A stretch of 64,000 nucleotides of DNA from Roseivivax halotolerans (GTDB lineage Bacteria; Pseudomonadota; Alphaproteobacteria; Rhodobacterales; Rhodobacteraceae). Positions 44,773 through 54,557 of the stretch are shown piece after piece; positions within the stretch are counted from its first letter, which is position 1; each line of letters starts with the position of its first letter. The notes under the pieces are model-generated. The model was not told the DNA's origin. It saw only the letters and a list, made by a program, of their open reading frames with translations, and made no database searches. The stretch covers positions 33,235 through 97,234 of the forward strand of contig NZ_FOXV01000013.1 of the NCBI RefSeq assembly GCF_900115815.1, in the 5' to 3' direction. Position numbers and translations under genes: made by a program.

Positions 44773-45966
44773 ATGAAAAAGCTGCTGATGGCGACCGCCG
44801 CCACCGCATTGACCGCAGGGACCGCCTATGCCCAAGACGCCGAGAGCGTTCCGCTCGGCATCCTTCTGAGCTTCACCGGCCCGATCGAAAGCCTGACGCC
44901 CGCGATGGGCTCCGGCGCCGAGATGGCGATCTCCGAAGTCTCGGAGAACGAGAATTTCCTCGGCGGCGCGGCCGTAACGCCCGTGCGGGGCGATGCGACC
45001 TGCGTGGACGCCGCCGCGGCGACCGCGGCAGCCGAGCGGATGATCACCTCCGAAGGCGTTGTCGGCATCATGGGCGCCGATTGCTCGGGCGTGACGACCG
45101 CCGTTCTGGCAAACGTCGCCGTGCCGAACGGCGTTGCGATGATCTCGCCGGCGGCAACCTCTCCGGCCCTGTCGAGCGCCGAAGACAATGGCCTGTTCTT
45201 CCGCACCGCGCCCTCCGATGCGCGTCAGGGCCAGGTTCTGGCCAGCATCCTCAATGAAAAGGGCGTCGGCTCGGTCGCCGTGACCTACACCAACAACGAT
45301 TACGGCAAGGGTTTTGCCGACGCGTTCCAGGCCGCCTTCGAGGAAATGGGCGGCGAGGTCACGCTGTCTGCCGCGCATGAGGACGGCAAGGCGGACTATT
45401 CCGCCGAGGTCGGCGCGCTGGCCTCCGCGGGCGGCGACGCACTCGTCGTGCTCGGCTACGTGGACCAGGGCGGCGCGGGCGTCATCCAGGCAGCGCTCGA
45501 CACCGGCGCATTCGACACCTTCGCCTTCGGTGACGGCATGATCGGCGATGCTCTGACCGCAGCCTTCGGCTCCGACCTCGACGGCTCCATCGGCACCGCG
45601 CCGGGCAGCGAGAACGAGGGCGGCGCGATCTTCGCCGAGATGGCGTCCGAAGCCGGAATCGACGGCACGTCGGTCTATGCGGGCGAAAGCTACGACGCGG
45701 CGGCGCTCCTCCTGCTCGCGATGGCCGCGACGGGCTCCACCGATGCGACCGAGTATTCGGGCGCGATCATGGATATCGCCAACGCGCCCGGCGAGCCGAT
45801 CCTGCCGGGCCAGCTTGGCGACGCGCTGCAGATCCTCGCCGATGGCGGCGAAATCGACTATCAGGGCGCATCTGGCGTGGAACTCGTGGGATCGGGCGAA
45901 GCCGCCGGTTCCTATGCCGAGTACACGATCGAGGATGGCGCGCTGAGCGTTGTCGGCTACCGCTGA
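44773..45966 (+). CDS. Branched-chain-type ABC transporter substrate-binding protein
   Basis: 397-aa periplasmic protein with a Sec signal peptide (MKKLLMATAATALTAGTAYA) and a LivJ/Leu-Ile-Val-binding fold (LGILLSFTGPIESLTPAMGS, GIMGADCSGVTTAVLANVAV, AVTYTNNDYGKGFADAFQAA). The ligand could be an amino acid, amide or other small polar solute; family membership does not decide. GGGAG precedes the ATG. A hairpin follows at 45991-46018, then the ATPase and permease genes. Confidence 0.93.
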   Translation: MKKLLMATAATALTAGTAYAQDAESVPLGILLSFTGPIESLTPAMGSGAEMAISEVSENENFLGGAAVTPVRGDATCVDAAAATAAAERMITSEGVVGIMGADCSGVTTAVLANVAVPNGVAMISPAATSPALSSAEDNGLFFRTAPSDARQGQVLASILNEKGVGSVAVTYTNNDYGKGFADAFQAAFEEMGGEVTLSAAHEDGKADYSAEVGALASAGGDALVVLGYVDQGGAGVIQAALDTGAFDTFAFGDGMIGDALTAAFGSDLDGSIGTAPGSENEGGAIFAEMASEAGIDGTSVYAGESYDAAALLLLAMAATGSTDATEYSGAIMDIANAPGEPILPGQLGDALQILADGGEIDYQGASGVELVGSGEAAGSYAEYTIEDGALSVVGYR

Positions 45967-45990
45967 GTCACATTAGATCAAATGACGCTG

Positions 45991-46018
45991 CGGCCCGGGG
46001 TTTCATCCCGGGCCGTTT
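45991..46018 (+). terminator. Hairpin after the substrate-binding protein gene
   Basis: CGGCCCGGG (45991-45999) pairs perfectly with CCCGGGCCG (46007-46015), followed by only TTT. Likely an attenuator raising binding-protein levels over the ATPases and permeases. Confidence 0.65.
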
Positions 46019-46075
46019 GCGATAAGAGACGTGGCCAAACCGGCCCGAGAGCCGGGGCTTTGAAGGGATATTCCA

Positions 46076-46855
46076 GTGATCCGGGTCGATACCCTCCACC
46101 GCCATTTCGGCGGATTCCGGGCCGTTGACGGGGCCAGCCTAGAGATTGCCACGGGGTCGATCACCGGCCTTGTGGGGCCGAATGGCGCGGGCAAGTCGAC
46201 ATTGTTCAACGTGATCGCGGGCGCGCTGCCGCCGACAAGCGGTCATGTGTACATGGACGGCGAGGATATCACCGGCCTGCCGCCGCACGAGCTGTTTCAC
46301 AGAGGCCTTCTTCGCACCTTCCAGATCGCGCATGAGTTTTCCTCGATGTCGTGTCGCGAGAACCTGATGATGGTGCCGGGCAGCCAGTCCGGAGAGACGC
46401 TCTGGAACGCCTGGTTCGGCCGCGGCCGGATCGCCGAGGAAGAAGCCTCGCTTCTCAGGAAAGCGGATGAAGTCCTTGATTTTCTGACGATATCGCATCT
46501 GAAAGACGAAAAGGCCGGCAACCTCTCAGGCGGACAGAAGAAGCTCCTGGAGCTTGGCCGCACGATGATGGTCGAGGCCAAGATCGTCTTTCTCGACGAG
46601 GTTGGAGCCGGTGTGAACCGTACGCTTCTCAATACGATCGGGGACGCGATCAAGCGGCTCAACGAAGAGCGCGGCTACACGTTCTGCATGATCGAGCATG
46701 ACATGGATTTCATCGGCCGACTCTGCGATCCGGTCATCGTCATGGCCGAGGGACGGGTTCTCGCCAAGGGCACGATCGACGAGATCAAGTCGAACGAAGA
46801 GGTGGTCGAGGCCTATCTCGGCACCGGCCTCAAGAACAAGGAAGCGACGTCATGA
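46076..46855 (+). CDS. livG: Branched-chain-type ABC transporter ATPase (LivG-like)
   Basis: 259-aa ATPase. Walker A GPNGAGKSTLFNVIAG, signature LSGGQKKLLELGRTMM, Walker B IVFLDEVGAGVN and switch His in CMIEHDMDFI are intact. The Asp-Glu-Val-Gly-Ala form after Walker B (where DEPxAG is usual) is slightly divergent. It starts with GTG at 46076 and overlaps livF by 4 bases. Confidence 0.93.
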   Translation: MIRVDTLHRHFGGFRAVDGASLEIATGSITGLVGPNGAGKSTLFNVIAGALPPTSGHVYMDGEDITGLPPHELFHRGLLRTFQIAHEFSSMSCRENLMMVPGSQSGETLWNAWFGRGRIAEEEASLLRKADEVLDFLTISHLKDEKAGNLSGGQKKLLELGRTMMVEAKIVFLDEVGAGVNRTLLNTIGDAIKRLNEERGYTFCMIEHDMDFIGRLCDPVIVMAEGRVLAKGTIDEIKSNEEVVEAYLGTGLKNKEATS

Positions 46856-47673
46856 GCGACGCCTATTCCGGTCGCGGCAACAAGGACCGCTCGCTCGGTC
46901 GCGAGCCGGGCGTCAGCCAGGGCGATCCGGTCGCCAAGGGCGGTGCGGCGCGCCCTGCCCCGGATGGCCCCTTCCTGATCGGCGATGCGATGACGGGCGG
47001 CTACGGCAAGGGCGCGGACATCCTGCATTCCTGCACCATCGCGGTAGAGCGCGGCGAGATCGCCGTCATCGTCGGCCCCAACGGCGCAGGCAAGTCGACC
47101 GCGATGAAAGCGGTCTTCGGAATGCTGCACCTGCGCGAGGGCGCCGTCCGGCTCGATGGCGAAGAGATCACCGACCTGTCGCCGCAGGACCGCGTGAAAA
47201 AGGGCATGGGCTTCGTGCCCCAGACCTCCAACATCTTCACTTCGCTGACCGTCGAGGAAAACCTCGAAATGGGCGCGTTCATCCGCGAAGACGACATCTC
47301 GGAAACGATGGCGCAGGTCTACGACCTGTTCCCGATCCTGAAGGAAAAGCGGCGCCAGCCTGCGGGCGAATTGTCAGGCGGGCAGCGCCAGCAGGTCGCC
47401 GTCGGCCGCGCGCTGATGACGAAACCCAAGGTTCTGATGCTCGACGAACCGACGGCGGGCGTCAGCCCCATCGTCATGGACGAGCTTTTCGACCGGATCA
47501 TCGAGGTTGCCCGCACCGGCATTCCGATCCTGATGGTCGAGCAGAACGCCCGCCAGGCACTCGAGATCGCGGATAAGGGCTACGTCCTCGTCCAGGGCCG
47601 CAACGCGCATACCGGCACCGGGAAAGAGCTTCTGGCCGATCCCGATGTGCGCCGGTCGTTCCTGGGGGGCTGA
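46852..47673 (+). CDS. livF: Branched-chain-type ABC transporter ATPase (LivF-like)
   Basis: 273-aa ATPase. Walker A GPNGAGKSTAMKAVFG, signature LSGGQRQQVAVGRALM and Walker B VLMLDEPTAGVSP are intact. An unusual ~45-residue hydrophilic N-terminal extension (Gly, Arg, Asp-rich) precedes the core, which begins at FLIGDAMTGGYGKGADIL. An internal start is possible, but the ATG at 46852 overlaps livG in the usual way. Confidence 0.93.
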   Translation: MSDAYSGRGNKDRSLGREPGVSQGDPVAKGGAARPAPDGPFLIGDAMTGGYGKGADILHSCTIAVERGEIAVIVGPNGAGKSTAMKAVFGMLHLREGAVRLDGEEITDLSPQDRVKKGMGFVPQTSNIFTSLTVEENLEMGAFIREDDISETMAQVYDLFPILKEKRRQPAGELSGGQRQQVAVGRALMTKPKVLMLDEPTAGVSPIVMDELFDRIIEVARTGIPILMVEQNARQALEIADKGYVLVQGRNAHTGTGKELLADPDVRRSFLGG

Positions 47674-47678
47674 TTCCG

Positions 47679-48689
47679 ATGGATCTTCTCAACGCCTTCA
47701 TCGTTCTGTCGAACTTCGTGCTCGTCCCGGCGATCGCCTATGGCGCGCAGCTTGCCATCGGCGCGCTTGGCGTGACGATGGTTTACGGGATCTTGCGGTT
47801 CTCGAACTTCGCGCATGGCGACACGATGGCCTTCGGAACGATGGCGACGATCATCGCGACCTGGGGGCTGCAAGCGGCGGGTATCACCTTCGGCCCGCTG
47901 CCGACCGCGCTTCTGGCGATCCCCGTCGGCATCGCCGCGTGCGCCGCGCTGGTTCTGGCGACCGACCGTGTCGTCTATCGCTTCTACCGCGCTCAGAAAG
48001 TGGTGCCGGTCATCATGGTGATCGTCTCTATCGGGGTGATGTTCATCTATAACGGTATCACGCGGATCATCCTGGGCCCGGACGACCAGCGCTTCGCCGA
48101 TGGCGAGCGGTTCATCATCTCGGCGCGCGATTTTCAGGAAATGACGGGCCTCGAGGAAGGTCTCGCGATCCGCACGACGCAAGGCATCACGCTCGTTGTC
48201 GCCATCATCGTCGTCGTCGCGCTTTTCTGGTTTCTGAACCGCACCCGCACGGGCAAGTCCATGCGGGCCTATTCGGATAACGAGGATCTGGCGCTTCTGT
48301 CGGGGATCGACCCCGAGCGCGTGGTTCGGGTGACCTGGCTCATCGTGGCGGCGCTGGCGACCATCGCGGGCGTGCTTTACGGACTCGACAAGAGCTACAA
48401 GCCCTTCACCTATTTCCAACTGCTCCTCCCGATCTTCGCGGCGGCCATCGTCGGCGGTCTCGGCTCGCCGATCGGAGCCATCGCGGGCGGGTTCGTGATC
48501 GCCTTCTCCGAAGTCGCGATCACCTATGCCTGGAAACGGGTGCTGGAATACACCCTGCCCGAGAGCCTCGCGCCAGACAGCCTCGTGCAGCTTCTGTCCA
48601 CGGATTACAAATTCGCCGTGAGCTTCGTGATCCTCGTCATTGTTCTTCTCTTCCGGCCGACCGGATTGTTCAGGGGGAAATCGGTATGA
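47679..48689 (+). CDS. livH: Branched-chain-type ABC transporter permease (LivH-like)
   Basis: 336-aa inner-membrane permease with about eight hydrophobic segments. Family motifs are VYGILRFSNFAHGDTMAFG near residue 40 and GKSMRAYSDNEDLALLSGID in the cytoplasmic loop that contacts the ATPases. It starts 5 bases after livF and overlaps livM by 4. Confidence 0.94.
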   Translation: MDLLNAFIVLSNFVLVPAIAYGAQLAIGALGVTMVYGILRFSNFAHGDTMAFGTMATIIATWGLQAAGITFGPLPTALLAIPVGIAACAALVLATDRVVYRFYRAQKVVPVIMVIVSIGVMFIYNGITRIILGPDDQRFADGERFIISARDFQEMTGLEEGLAIRTTQGITLVVAIIVVVALFWFLNRTRTGKSMRAYSDNEDLALLSGIDPERVVRVTWLIVAALATIAGVLYGLDKSYKPFTYFQLLLPIFAAAIVGGLGSPIGAIAGGFVIAFSEVAITYAWKRVLEYTLPESLAPDSLVQLLSTDYKFAVSFVILVIVLLFRPTGLFRGKSV

Positions 48690-49984
48690 ACGACCGTCTC
48701 CGCGCCGTTCTGCTCTTCGGCCTTGTTGCCCTGATGATCGTGGGCACGGGCTTCGTGCAAAGCTGGAACTCGGCGCTCATCATTCTGAACATGGGTCTCG
48801 TCTCGGCGCTGATGGCCTTGGGCGTGAACCTGCAATGGGGCTTTGCCGGGCTCTTCAACGTGGGCGTCATGGGCTTCGTCGCGCTTGGCGGGCTTGCGGT
48901 CGTGCTGACCTCGATGCCCCCCGTGGGCGCGGCCTGGAGCGCGGGCGGACTGCGGATCCTTGCAGGTCTCGCCCTCGGGGCGGCGTCAATCGTCGCTGCG
49001 ATCCTCGTCTGGAAGAAGACGTCGGGCCGGGTTCGCGGCTGGGCCGTCGCTGCGGTGCTCCTCGTCGGGTTCTTCGCCTTCCGGACCGTCTTCGATGCCG
49101 GCGTGGAAGCGGTGGAGGCGGTCGATGCCGCGACATCGGGATATCTTGGCGGGCTGGGTCTGCCGGTCCTTCTGGCATGGCCCGTCGGCGGGCTTCTGGC
49201 GGCGGGCGCGGCCTGGATCATCGGCAAGACGGCGCTTGGCCTTCGGTCCGACTACCTCGCCATCGCGACGCTCGGCATCGCGGAGATCGTCATCGCGATC
49301 CTGAAGAACGAGGATTGGATGTCCCGCGGCGTCAAGAACGTCAACGGCCTGCCCCGTCCGGTCCCCTACGAGGTCGACCTGCAGGCCGATCCCGGTTTCG
49401 TCGAGCGCGCGGGCAGCATCGGGCTCGACCCGACAACCGCGTCGACGCTCTTGGTCAAGCTCGGCTATTCGGTGCTCTTTACCGTCGTTCTCGTGATCGT
49501 CCTCGTCCTGGCGCAACTCGCCCTCCGGAGTCCCTGGGGCCGAATGATGCGCGCGATCCGCGACAACGAAACCGCCGCGCGCGCGATGGGCAAGGACGTG
49601 ACCGGCCGGCATTTGCAGGTTTTCATCCTCGGCTCGGCGATCTGCGGCATCGCGGGCGCGATGATGACGACCCTCGACGGGCAGCTGACGCCGACCTCCT
49701 ACCAGCCCTTGCGTTACACGTTCCTCATCTGGGTGATGGTGATCGTCGGCGGGTCCGGCAACAATCTCGGCGCGGTGCTCGGCGGGTTCTTCATCTGGTT
49801 CGCCTGGGTACAGGTCGAACCTCTCGGCCAGGCGATCATGGGCATCGTGACCTCGGGCATGGAAGATGGCGGCTTGAAGCGTCACCTTATCGACAGCGTG
49901 CAGCACATGCGCCTTCTGACGATGGGGGTGATCCTGCTCCTGGTGCTGCGTTTCTCGCCGAGGGGTCTTCTGCCCGAGCGATGA
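48686..49984 (+). CDS. livM: Branched-chain-type ABC transporter permease (LivM-like)
   Basis: 432-aa inner-membrane permease. GVNLQWGFAGLFNVGVMGFV is the typical N-terminal motif, and GRMMRAIRDNETAARAMGKD the ATPase-contact loop. It is larger than many LivM proteins because of a hydrophobic insertion of about 60-80 residues after residue 90. Last gene of the importer operon. Confidence 0.94.
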   Translation: MNDRLRAVLLFGLVALMIVGTGFVQSWNSALIILNMGLVSALMALGVNLQWGFAGLFNVGVMGFVALGGLAVVLTSMPPVGAAWSAGGLRILAGLALGAASIVAAILVWKKTSGRVRGWAVAAVLLVGFFAFRTVFDAGVEAVEAVDAATSGYLGGLGLPVLLAWPVGGLLAAGAAWIIGKTALGLRSDYLAIATLGIAEIVIAILKNEDWMSRGVKNVNGLPRPVPYEVDLQADPGFVERAGSIGLDPTTASTLLVKLGYSVLFTVVLVIVLVLAQLALRSPWGRMMRAIRDNETAARAMGKDVTGRHLQVFILGSAICGIAGAMMTTLDGQLTPTSYQPLRYTFLIWVMVIVGGSGNNLGAVLGGFFIWFAWVQVEPLGQAIMGIVTSGMEDGGLKRHLIDSVQHMRLLTMGVILLLVLRFSPRGLLPER

Positions 49985-50064
49985 CTTTAAGACCTTTAGC
50001 CAAGTGACACCTGCAATCGCAGCGGCGTAGGCTCTACGTGACACCTAGAGCAAAGACATTCGCG

Positions 50065-50766
50065 ATGAGCCCAGCCTTGCGCCAAGCCGAGCCGACACAG
50101 TTCACCAAAGCGCTGGTGGTCGACGATCACCCGCTGTTTTGCGATGCGCTGACCCTCACGCTGACCTCTATCGGCGAATTCGACAGCGTGGCCACCGCTG
50201 GCACCTTGCAGGAAGCCCTCGACCGGGTCGAAACCCATGGTGCCGATTTCATCGTCCTCGATCTCAACCTGCCGGATGTGAATGGTCTCGACGGCCTGGT
50301 GCGGCTCCGCAAGGCGGTGCCCGACGCGGCAATCCTGATCGCCTCTTCGATGGCGGATAACCGGATGATCTCACATGCGCTGAAAGCCGGCGCGAACGGG
50401 TTCGTGCCGAAGCATTCTCAACGCGCCGTCTTCTCTCGCGCCTATGGGGCAATGGCCGGCGGCGAGACATTCCTGCCCGAAGGCTATATCGATCCCGAAG
50501 GCGGCCCATCCGATGCCGGCCCGCTCGATGCGGTCGAGCGGCTGGCGACGCTGACCAATCAGCAATCGCGCATCCTGTCACTCATCTGCGAAGGCAAGCT
50601 CAACAAGCAGATCGCCTATGAACTCTCCATCGCCGAGACGACGGTGAAAGCGCATGTGACCGCGATCATGCGAAAGCTCGGTGTCCACAGCCGAACCCAA
50701 GCGGTTCTGATCGCGCAGAAAGCCAGCTTCAGTCAGGTCTTGCCAACCGGCGAGGAAGCCCAATAA
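50065..50766 (+). CDS. LuxR/NarL-type response regulator
   Basis: 233-aa two-component regulator. The receiver domain has the acidic pair VVDDHPLF, the phosphoacceptor Asp in FIVLDLNLPDVNGLDGL and Lys in GFVPKHS. The C-terminal LuxR helix-turn-helix has LTNQQSRILSLICEGKLNKQ and IAETTVKAHVTAIMRKLGV. It sits 17 bases before a FIST gene and two genes before a hybrid kinase, so it is probably their output; the order resembles the ErbR/FIST/ErcS' group of Pseudomonas. The ATG at 50065 is favoured; no strong ribosome site is seen. Confidence 0.9.
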   Translation: MSPALRQAEPTQFTKALVVDDHPLFCDALTLTLTSIGEFDSVATAGTLQEALDRVETHGADFIVLDLNLPDVNGLDGLVRLRKAVPDAAILIASSMADNRMISHALKAGANGFVPKHSQRAVFSRAYGAMAGGETFLPEGYIDPEGGPSDAGPLDAVERLATLTNQQSRILSLICEGKLNKQIAYELSIAETTVKAHVTAIMRKLGVHSRTQAVLIAQKASFSQVLPTGEEAQ

Positions 50767-50783
50767 CCTCCCGCCGGGAGGAC

Positions 50784-51972
50784 ATGACGCCAGTGGACGG
50801 AGCACTCGACAGCCCGGCCCGCACCGCGCGCGCGGCAGGGCGTATCTTGCGAACAGCCCAGGTCAACGGACGCGATCCGGATGCCGCCTCGCAGATCCGC
50901 GACGCGCTCGGGGCCGAACCGATGGCGCTTCTTGCACTCTTTGTCACGCCCGACGCGGATTTCGATACGCTTCTGGCAGGGGTCGCATCGGCATGGCCGG
51001 ATATGCCCCTCATCGCTTGCACGACCGCCGGGGAACTCGGGCGCAACGGCTACGAGACCGGCGAGATCGTGGCGGTCGCCTTTCCCGCGGCCGATTTTTA
51101 TATCGAGACGCTGGAAATCCCGGACCTGGCGCAGATCGAGGACCAGGTTCTGATCGACGCCGTGATCCAGACGCGGACAACGCTGTCCGAGCGCGCGCCC
51201 GAGGCATGGTCCGAATTCGCCTTTCTGATGGTCGATGGTTTGTCGCTGGCCGAGGAACGCCTGACGACGCTTCTGGCGACCGGGCTCGGTTCCATGCCGT
51301 TATTCGGGGGGTCTTCGGGTGACGGAACCCGCTTTGCCGAGACCCAGATCCACTTCGGCGGCGCGGCGCGTCGGAACGCGGCGGTTGTCGCGCTCGTGCG
51401 CTCGCGTGCGCCGGTCAAGGTCTTCACGCTCGATCATCTCGAACCGACCGAGACGCGGATGGTCGTGACCGGCGCCCGTCCCGAGGAACGGATCGTCACA
51501 GACGATCAACGCCGAGCCCGCCGCCGCCGAATATGCCCGGCTTCTTGGCAAGGATCCTCACCAGCTCGATCCCTTCATCTTCGCGGCACATCCCGTCGTC
51601 GTCCGCCTGGGCGATGTCCACCACGTCCGTGCGATCCAGCGCGTGAACGACGCGGGCGAGCTTGTCTTCTTCTCCGCGATCAACGAAGGCATGGTGCTGA
51701 CCCTCGCCGATCACGCCGATATCGCCGAACACCTCGAGGATCGGCTCGGTGCGATGCAGGAGGACGGCGCGCCCGTGGAGATCCTCGCCTGCGACTGCAT
51801 CCTGCGGCGCATCGAAGCCGAGCAAAGCCAGAAGGCACGCGCCATTTCGGAGATCCTGCGCCGCCACAACGTGACCGGGTTCTCGACCTATGGTGAGCAG
51901 ATCGGCGCGCTGCACGTCAACCAGACCCTGACAGGCGTCGCCTTCTTCCGCCCGGAGGACGATACGAATTGA
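50784..51972 (+). pseudogene. FIST-domain sensor protein (NosP-like), interrupted by a frameshift
   Basis: The frame from ATG 50784 encodes FIST_N (residues ~30-235: LLALFVTPDADFDTLLAGVA, PLIACTTAGELG, FGGSSGDGTRF). At about 51495-51508 the homology jumps by +1 into another frame, which continues INAEPAAAEYARLLG, PFIFAAHPVVVRLG and on to the FIST_C end at 51972. Removing one base near 51504 would restore a single protein of about 396 aa, the usual FIST length. Without it the first frame runs on to 51896 in a non-homologous, Arg-rich tail. FIST proteins bind small ligands; NosP types bind haem and NO and control an adjacent kinase. Either a real mutation or a sequencing error. Confidence 0.88.
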
Positions 51973-54182
51973 CCTCGACCTCGCTCATCAATCCGTCCGA
52001 CACGATAGAGCGTCAGAACGAAAAGCTTTTGCAGATCACTGACGCGCTCATGCGGCGGATCGAGAACCAGACATCGCAATCGGGCGTGGCCTTCGCGCAA
52101 TTCGAGCGCGCCGCGCTTCTGGAAAAACAGGTCCGCCAGCGCACCTCCGAGCTCGAGCGGACGCTCGACCTTCTCCAGGATTCCAATGCGCGTCTCGCGA
52201 GCGCCAGCGCGGAGGCACAGGATGCCCGCCGCGACCTTGCCGATGCGATCGAGACCGTCAAGGAAGGCTTTGCGCTCTTCGATCCAAATGACCGGCTGGT
52301 GATGTTCAACTCGCGCTTCTGCCGCGATTTCCGCGATGTGGCTCCGAAGCTGACCGCCGGTATGAGTTTCAACGAATATATCGACCGGATCGCGTCCAGC
52401 CGCTACCTCGCCCTGCCCGACGCGGATACCCCTGCAGGCTGGCGCGTGCGCCGTCTGGAGCGGCATCAGGACCGCAACGTGATGTTCAACGTCGAGCTGA
52501 CGCAGGACCGCTGGCTGCAGGTCTCCGAGCAGCGCACGGGCAAGGGCGGCACCGTTGTTTTGCAGACCGACGTAACCGACCTCATCCGCATCGAACGCCA
52601 GGAACGGGCACGGCTCGAGAGCGCGCAGGCCCGGCTTATCCAGGCGACCCTAGACCATCTCAACCAGGGCGTTGCCATCTTCGACGAAGACGGTCTGCTT
52701 TTGGGCTGGAACAGGCGCATCGGCACGCTTCTCGCGGTGCCCGCGCATTTGATCCAGCTCGGCATCGCCTTCGAGGCGCTGGTCGACCAGCTTGGCCGTG
52801 ACCTGGATTTCCTTGGCGATGTGGACCGCGCGGCCTTCCGCGCCTGGGCGTCTCGCCAGGGCCGCGGAGAGCCCATCTCCTTCGAGGTGCGGCACGGACG
52901 GCGGGACGTTTTGCATGTCTTCGGCAGCGGCTTGCCCGATGGCGGTTTCCTCGTTTCGGTGACCGACGTGACCGCCGAACGCGAAGCGGCGCAGCGGCTT
53001 TTCGAGATCAACGAGATGCTCGAACAGCGTGTCATGGAACGCACGCTTGAACTTGAGGATGCCCTCGGCGCGGCGGAGCGCGCCAATGCCTCCAAGAACC
53101 GCTTCGTCGCCGCGGCCTCGCACGACCTGCTTCAACCGCTGTCGGCGGCCGAGCTCTTCATCTCGTCGCTCGCGGGCCGGCTCGAGAACGACGCGGACCG
53201 GCAAGTTGCGGCCAAAGCCGGCTCCGCGATCAAGAGTGCGGTCAGCCTGATCGACGCGCTTCTCGACATCTCCAAGCTCGACAGCGACAGGCAGCGTTTC
53301 GACATCCGGCCGGTCGCGCTGAGCGAGATTTTTCTGCCGCTCCGGGACGAGATGGAAGTTCTCGCCACCGACAAGGGTCTGGGCTTTTCCATCGTCGACA
53401 GCGCACTCACCGTGGAAAGCGACCCCGCCTATCTGCGCCGCGTCATCCAGAACCTTGCCGCCAACGCGATCCGCTACACGGAGACGGGACGCGTCCTCAT
53501 CGGCGTTCGGCGCCAGGGAAATTCGGCCCGGATCGAGGTCTGGGACAGCGGTCCCGGCATCGCCGAAGAGGACCAGGACCGCATCTTCGAGGAATTCCAG
53601 CGTCTCGATTCAAAGGCGAGCCGCAACGACGGGCTTGGCCTCGGCCTTGCCATCGTGGAGCGCGCCTGTGCGCGGCTCGGTCATCCACTGGGCCTCTGGT
53701 CGGAGCCGGGACGCGGCTCCTGCTTTCAGGTCAGCGTGCCGCTCGCGGGCCGCGCGCAGCCGCGCGTCATCTCGGCCCAGGCACCGAGAAAGATCGACCT
53801 CGGGCGCACGGGACTCATCGTCCTTTTGGTGGAGAACGAGCCGGAACTCCGACGCGCGATGCAGCTTCTGATGGAAAGCTGGGGCGCGGACGTGATCGAC
53901 GCCGGAGATGGTGAAGCCGCGATCGACCTCATCGCCGATCTTGAGCTGATGCCCGACGCGATGATCCTCGATCAGCAGCTCGGACCCGGGTTGAGCGGCA
54001 CCGACCTGCTGGTGGAACTCACCCGGCGGTTCGGTCCGCGCCCTGCCCTGATCCTGACCGCCGATCGCTCCGAGGAGGTCCGACGCACGTGCGAAAGTCT
54101 GGGCGTCGAGCGGATGCTGAAACCGCTCGACCGGACGCGTCTCGGACAGTTTCTGACCGAGGCCGCGCGCGCCGTCCCTTGA
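51969..54182 (+). CDS. Hybrid sensor histidine kinase with PAS domains (NahK-like)
   Basis: 737-aa cytoplasmic kinase. It has an N-terminal coiled coil (residues ~15-95), two PAS-like domains (PAS core ETVKEGFALFDPNDRLVMFN; second LDHLNQGVAIFDEDGLLLGW), then a HisKA with the H-box AAASHDLLQPLSAAELF. The HATPase has NLAANAIRYT, DSGPGI and GLGLGLAIVERA. A C-terminal receiver domain has Asp in DAMILDQQLGPGLSGTD. No membrane segment. The start is TTG at 51969, overlapping the FIST stop, with GGAGG upstream. Partner FIST and response regulator genes precede it. Confidence 0.9.
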   Translation: MTSTSLINPSDTIERQNEKLLQITDALMRRIENQTSQSGVAFAQFERAALLEKQVRQRTSELERTLDLLQDSNARLASASAEAQDARRDLADAIETVKEGFALFDPNDRLVMFNSRFCRDFRDVAPKLTAGMSFNEYIDRIASSRYLALPDADTPAGWRVRRLERHQDRNVMFNVELTQDRWLQVSEQRTGKGGTVVLQTDVTDLIRIERQERARLESAQARLIQATLDHLNQGVAIFDEDGLLLGWNRRIGTLLAVPAHLIQLGIAFEALVDQLGRDLDFLGDVDRAAFRAWASRQGRGEPISFEVRHGRRDVLHVFGSGLPDGGFLVSVTDVTAEREAAQRLFEINEMLEQRVMERTLELEDALGAAERANASKNRFVAAASHDLLQPLSAAELFISSLAGRLENDADRQVAAKAGSAIKSAVSLIDALLDISKLDSDRQRFDIRPVALSEIFLPLRDEMEVLATDKGLGFSIVDSALTVESDPAYLRRVIQNLAANAIRYTETGRVLIGVRRQGNSARIEVWDSGPGIAEEDQDRIFEEFQRLDSKASRNDGLGLGLAIVERACARLGHPLGLWSEPGRGSCFQVSVPLAGRAQPRVISAQAPRKIDLGRTGLIVLLVENEPELRRAMQLLMESWGADVIDAGDGEAAIDLIADLELMPDAMILDQQLGPGLSGTDLLVELTRRFGPRPALILTADRSEEVRRTCESLGVERMLKPLDRTRLGQFLTEAARAVP

Positions 54183-54185
54183 GGC

Positions 54186-54452
54186 TCAGAGCATCGCCTT
54201 GCAGCCGCGATGCGCGTTCGGCCGGCCGATATGACGCGGGTTTTTCACGATGATCCACCGCGGCTCTGCGCCGGGCGGGCCGACACGGCTGTAGGTGCAG
54301 CCATCGGGCGTGGTGAACCATTGGCCGGTATCAGCCCCCTGTGGTGCGGCCTGTGCCTGACCGGGCCGGATCTCGATCTCGACGCTCTGGGTTTGGGCCT
54401 GTGCCGTGAGCGGAAGCAGCGAAAGACTGGCGGCGATGATGACCTTGTGCAT
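54186..54452 (-). CDS. Small secreted protein of unknown function
   Basis: 88-aa protein with a clean signal peptide (MHKVIIAASLSLLPLTAQAQ) and a mature part of ~68 residues with two Cys (GCTYSRVG and RGCKAML) that could form a disulfide in the periplasm. GAGG precedes the ATG at 54452 on the minus strand. No family recognised. Convergent with the hybrid kinase, ending only 3 bases beyond it. Confidence 0.75.
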   Translation of the reverse strand: MHKVIIAASLSLLPLTAQAQTQSVEIEIRPGQAQAAPQGADTGQWFTTPDGCTYSRVGPPGAEPRWIIVKNPRHIGRPNAHRGCKAML

Positions 54453-54557
54453 GGCGGACCTCGTTCCGTGGTTTGAGAGTCGCTGATGCCGCCAGTCCCC
54501 GCCGTGACCGGGGCCGCAATATGGCGAGGACGCGAAGTTTCGGTCGAATTTTTGGGA

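Noticed and set aside
48640..50007. 455-codon plus-strand frame
   Set aside because: Alternate frame of livM; Arg/Gly-rich with no membrane segments, unlike the true permease frame.
51495..51508. Programmed ribosomal frameshift in the FIST gene
   Set aside because: No slippery heptamer, internal ribosome site or stimulatory structure is visible; mutation or sequencing error is simpler.
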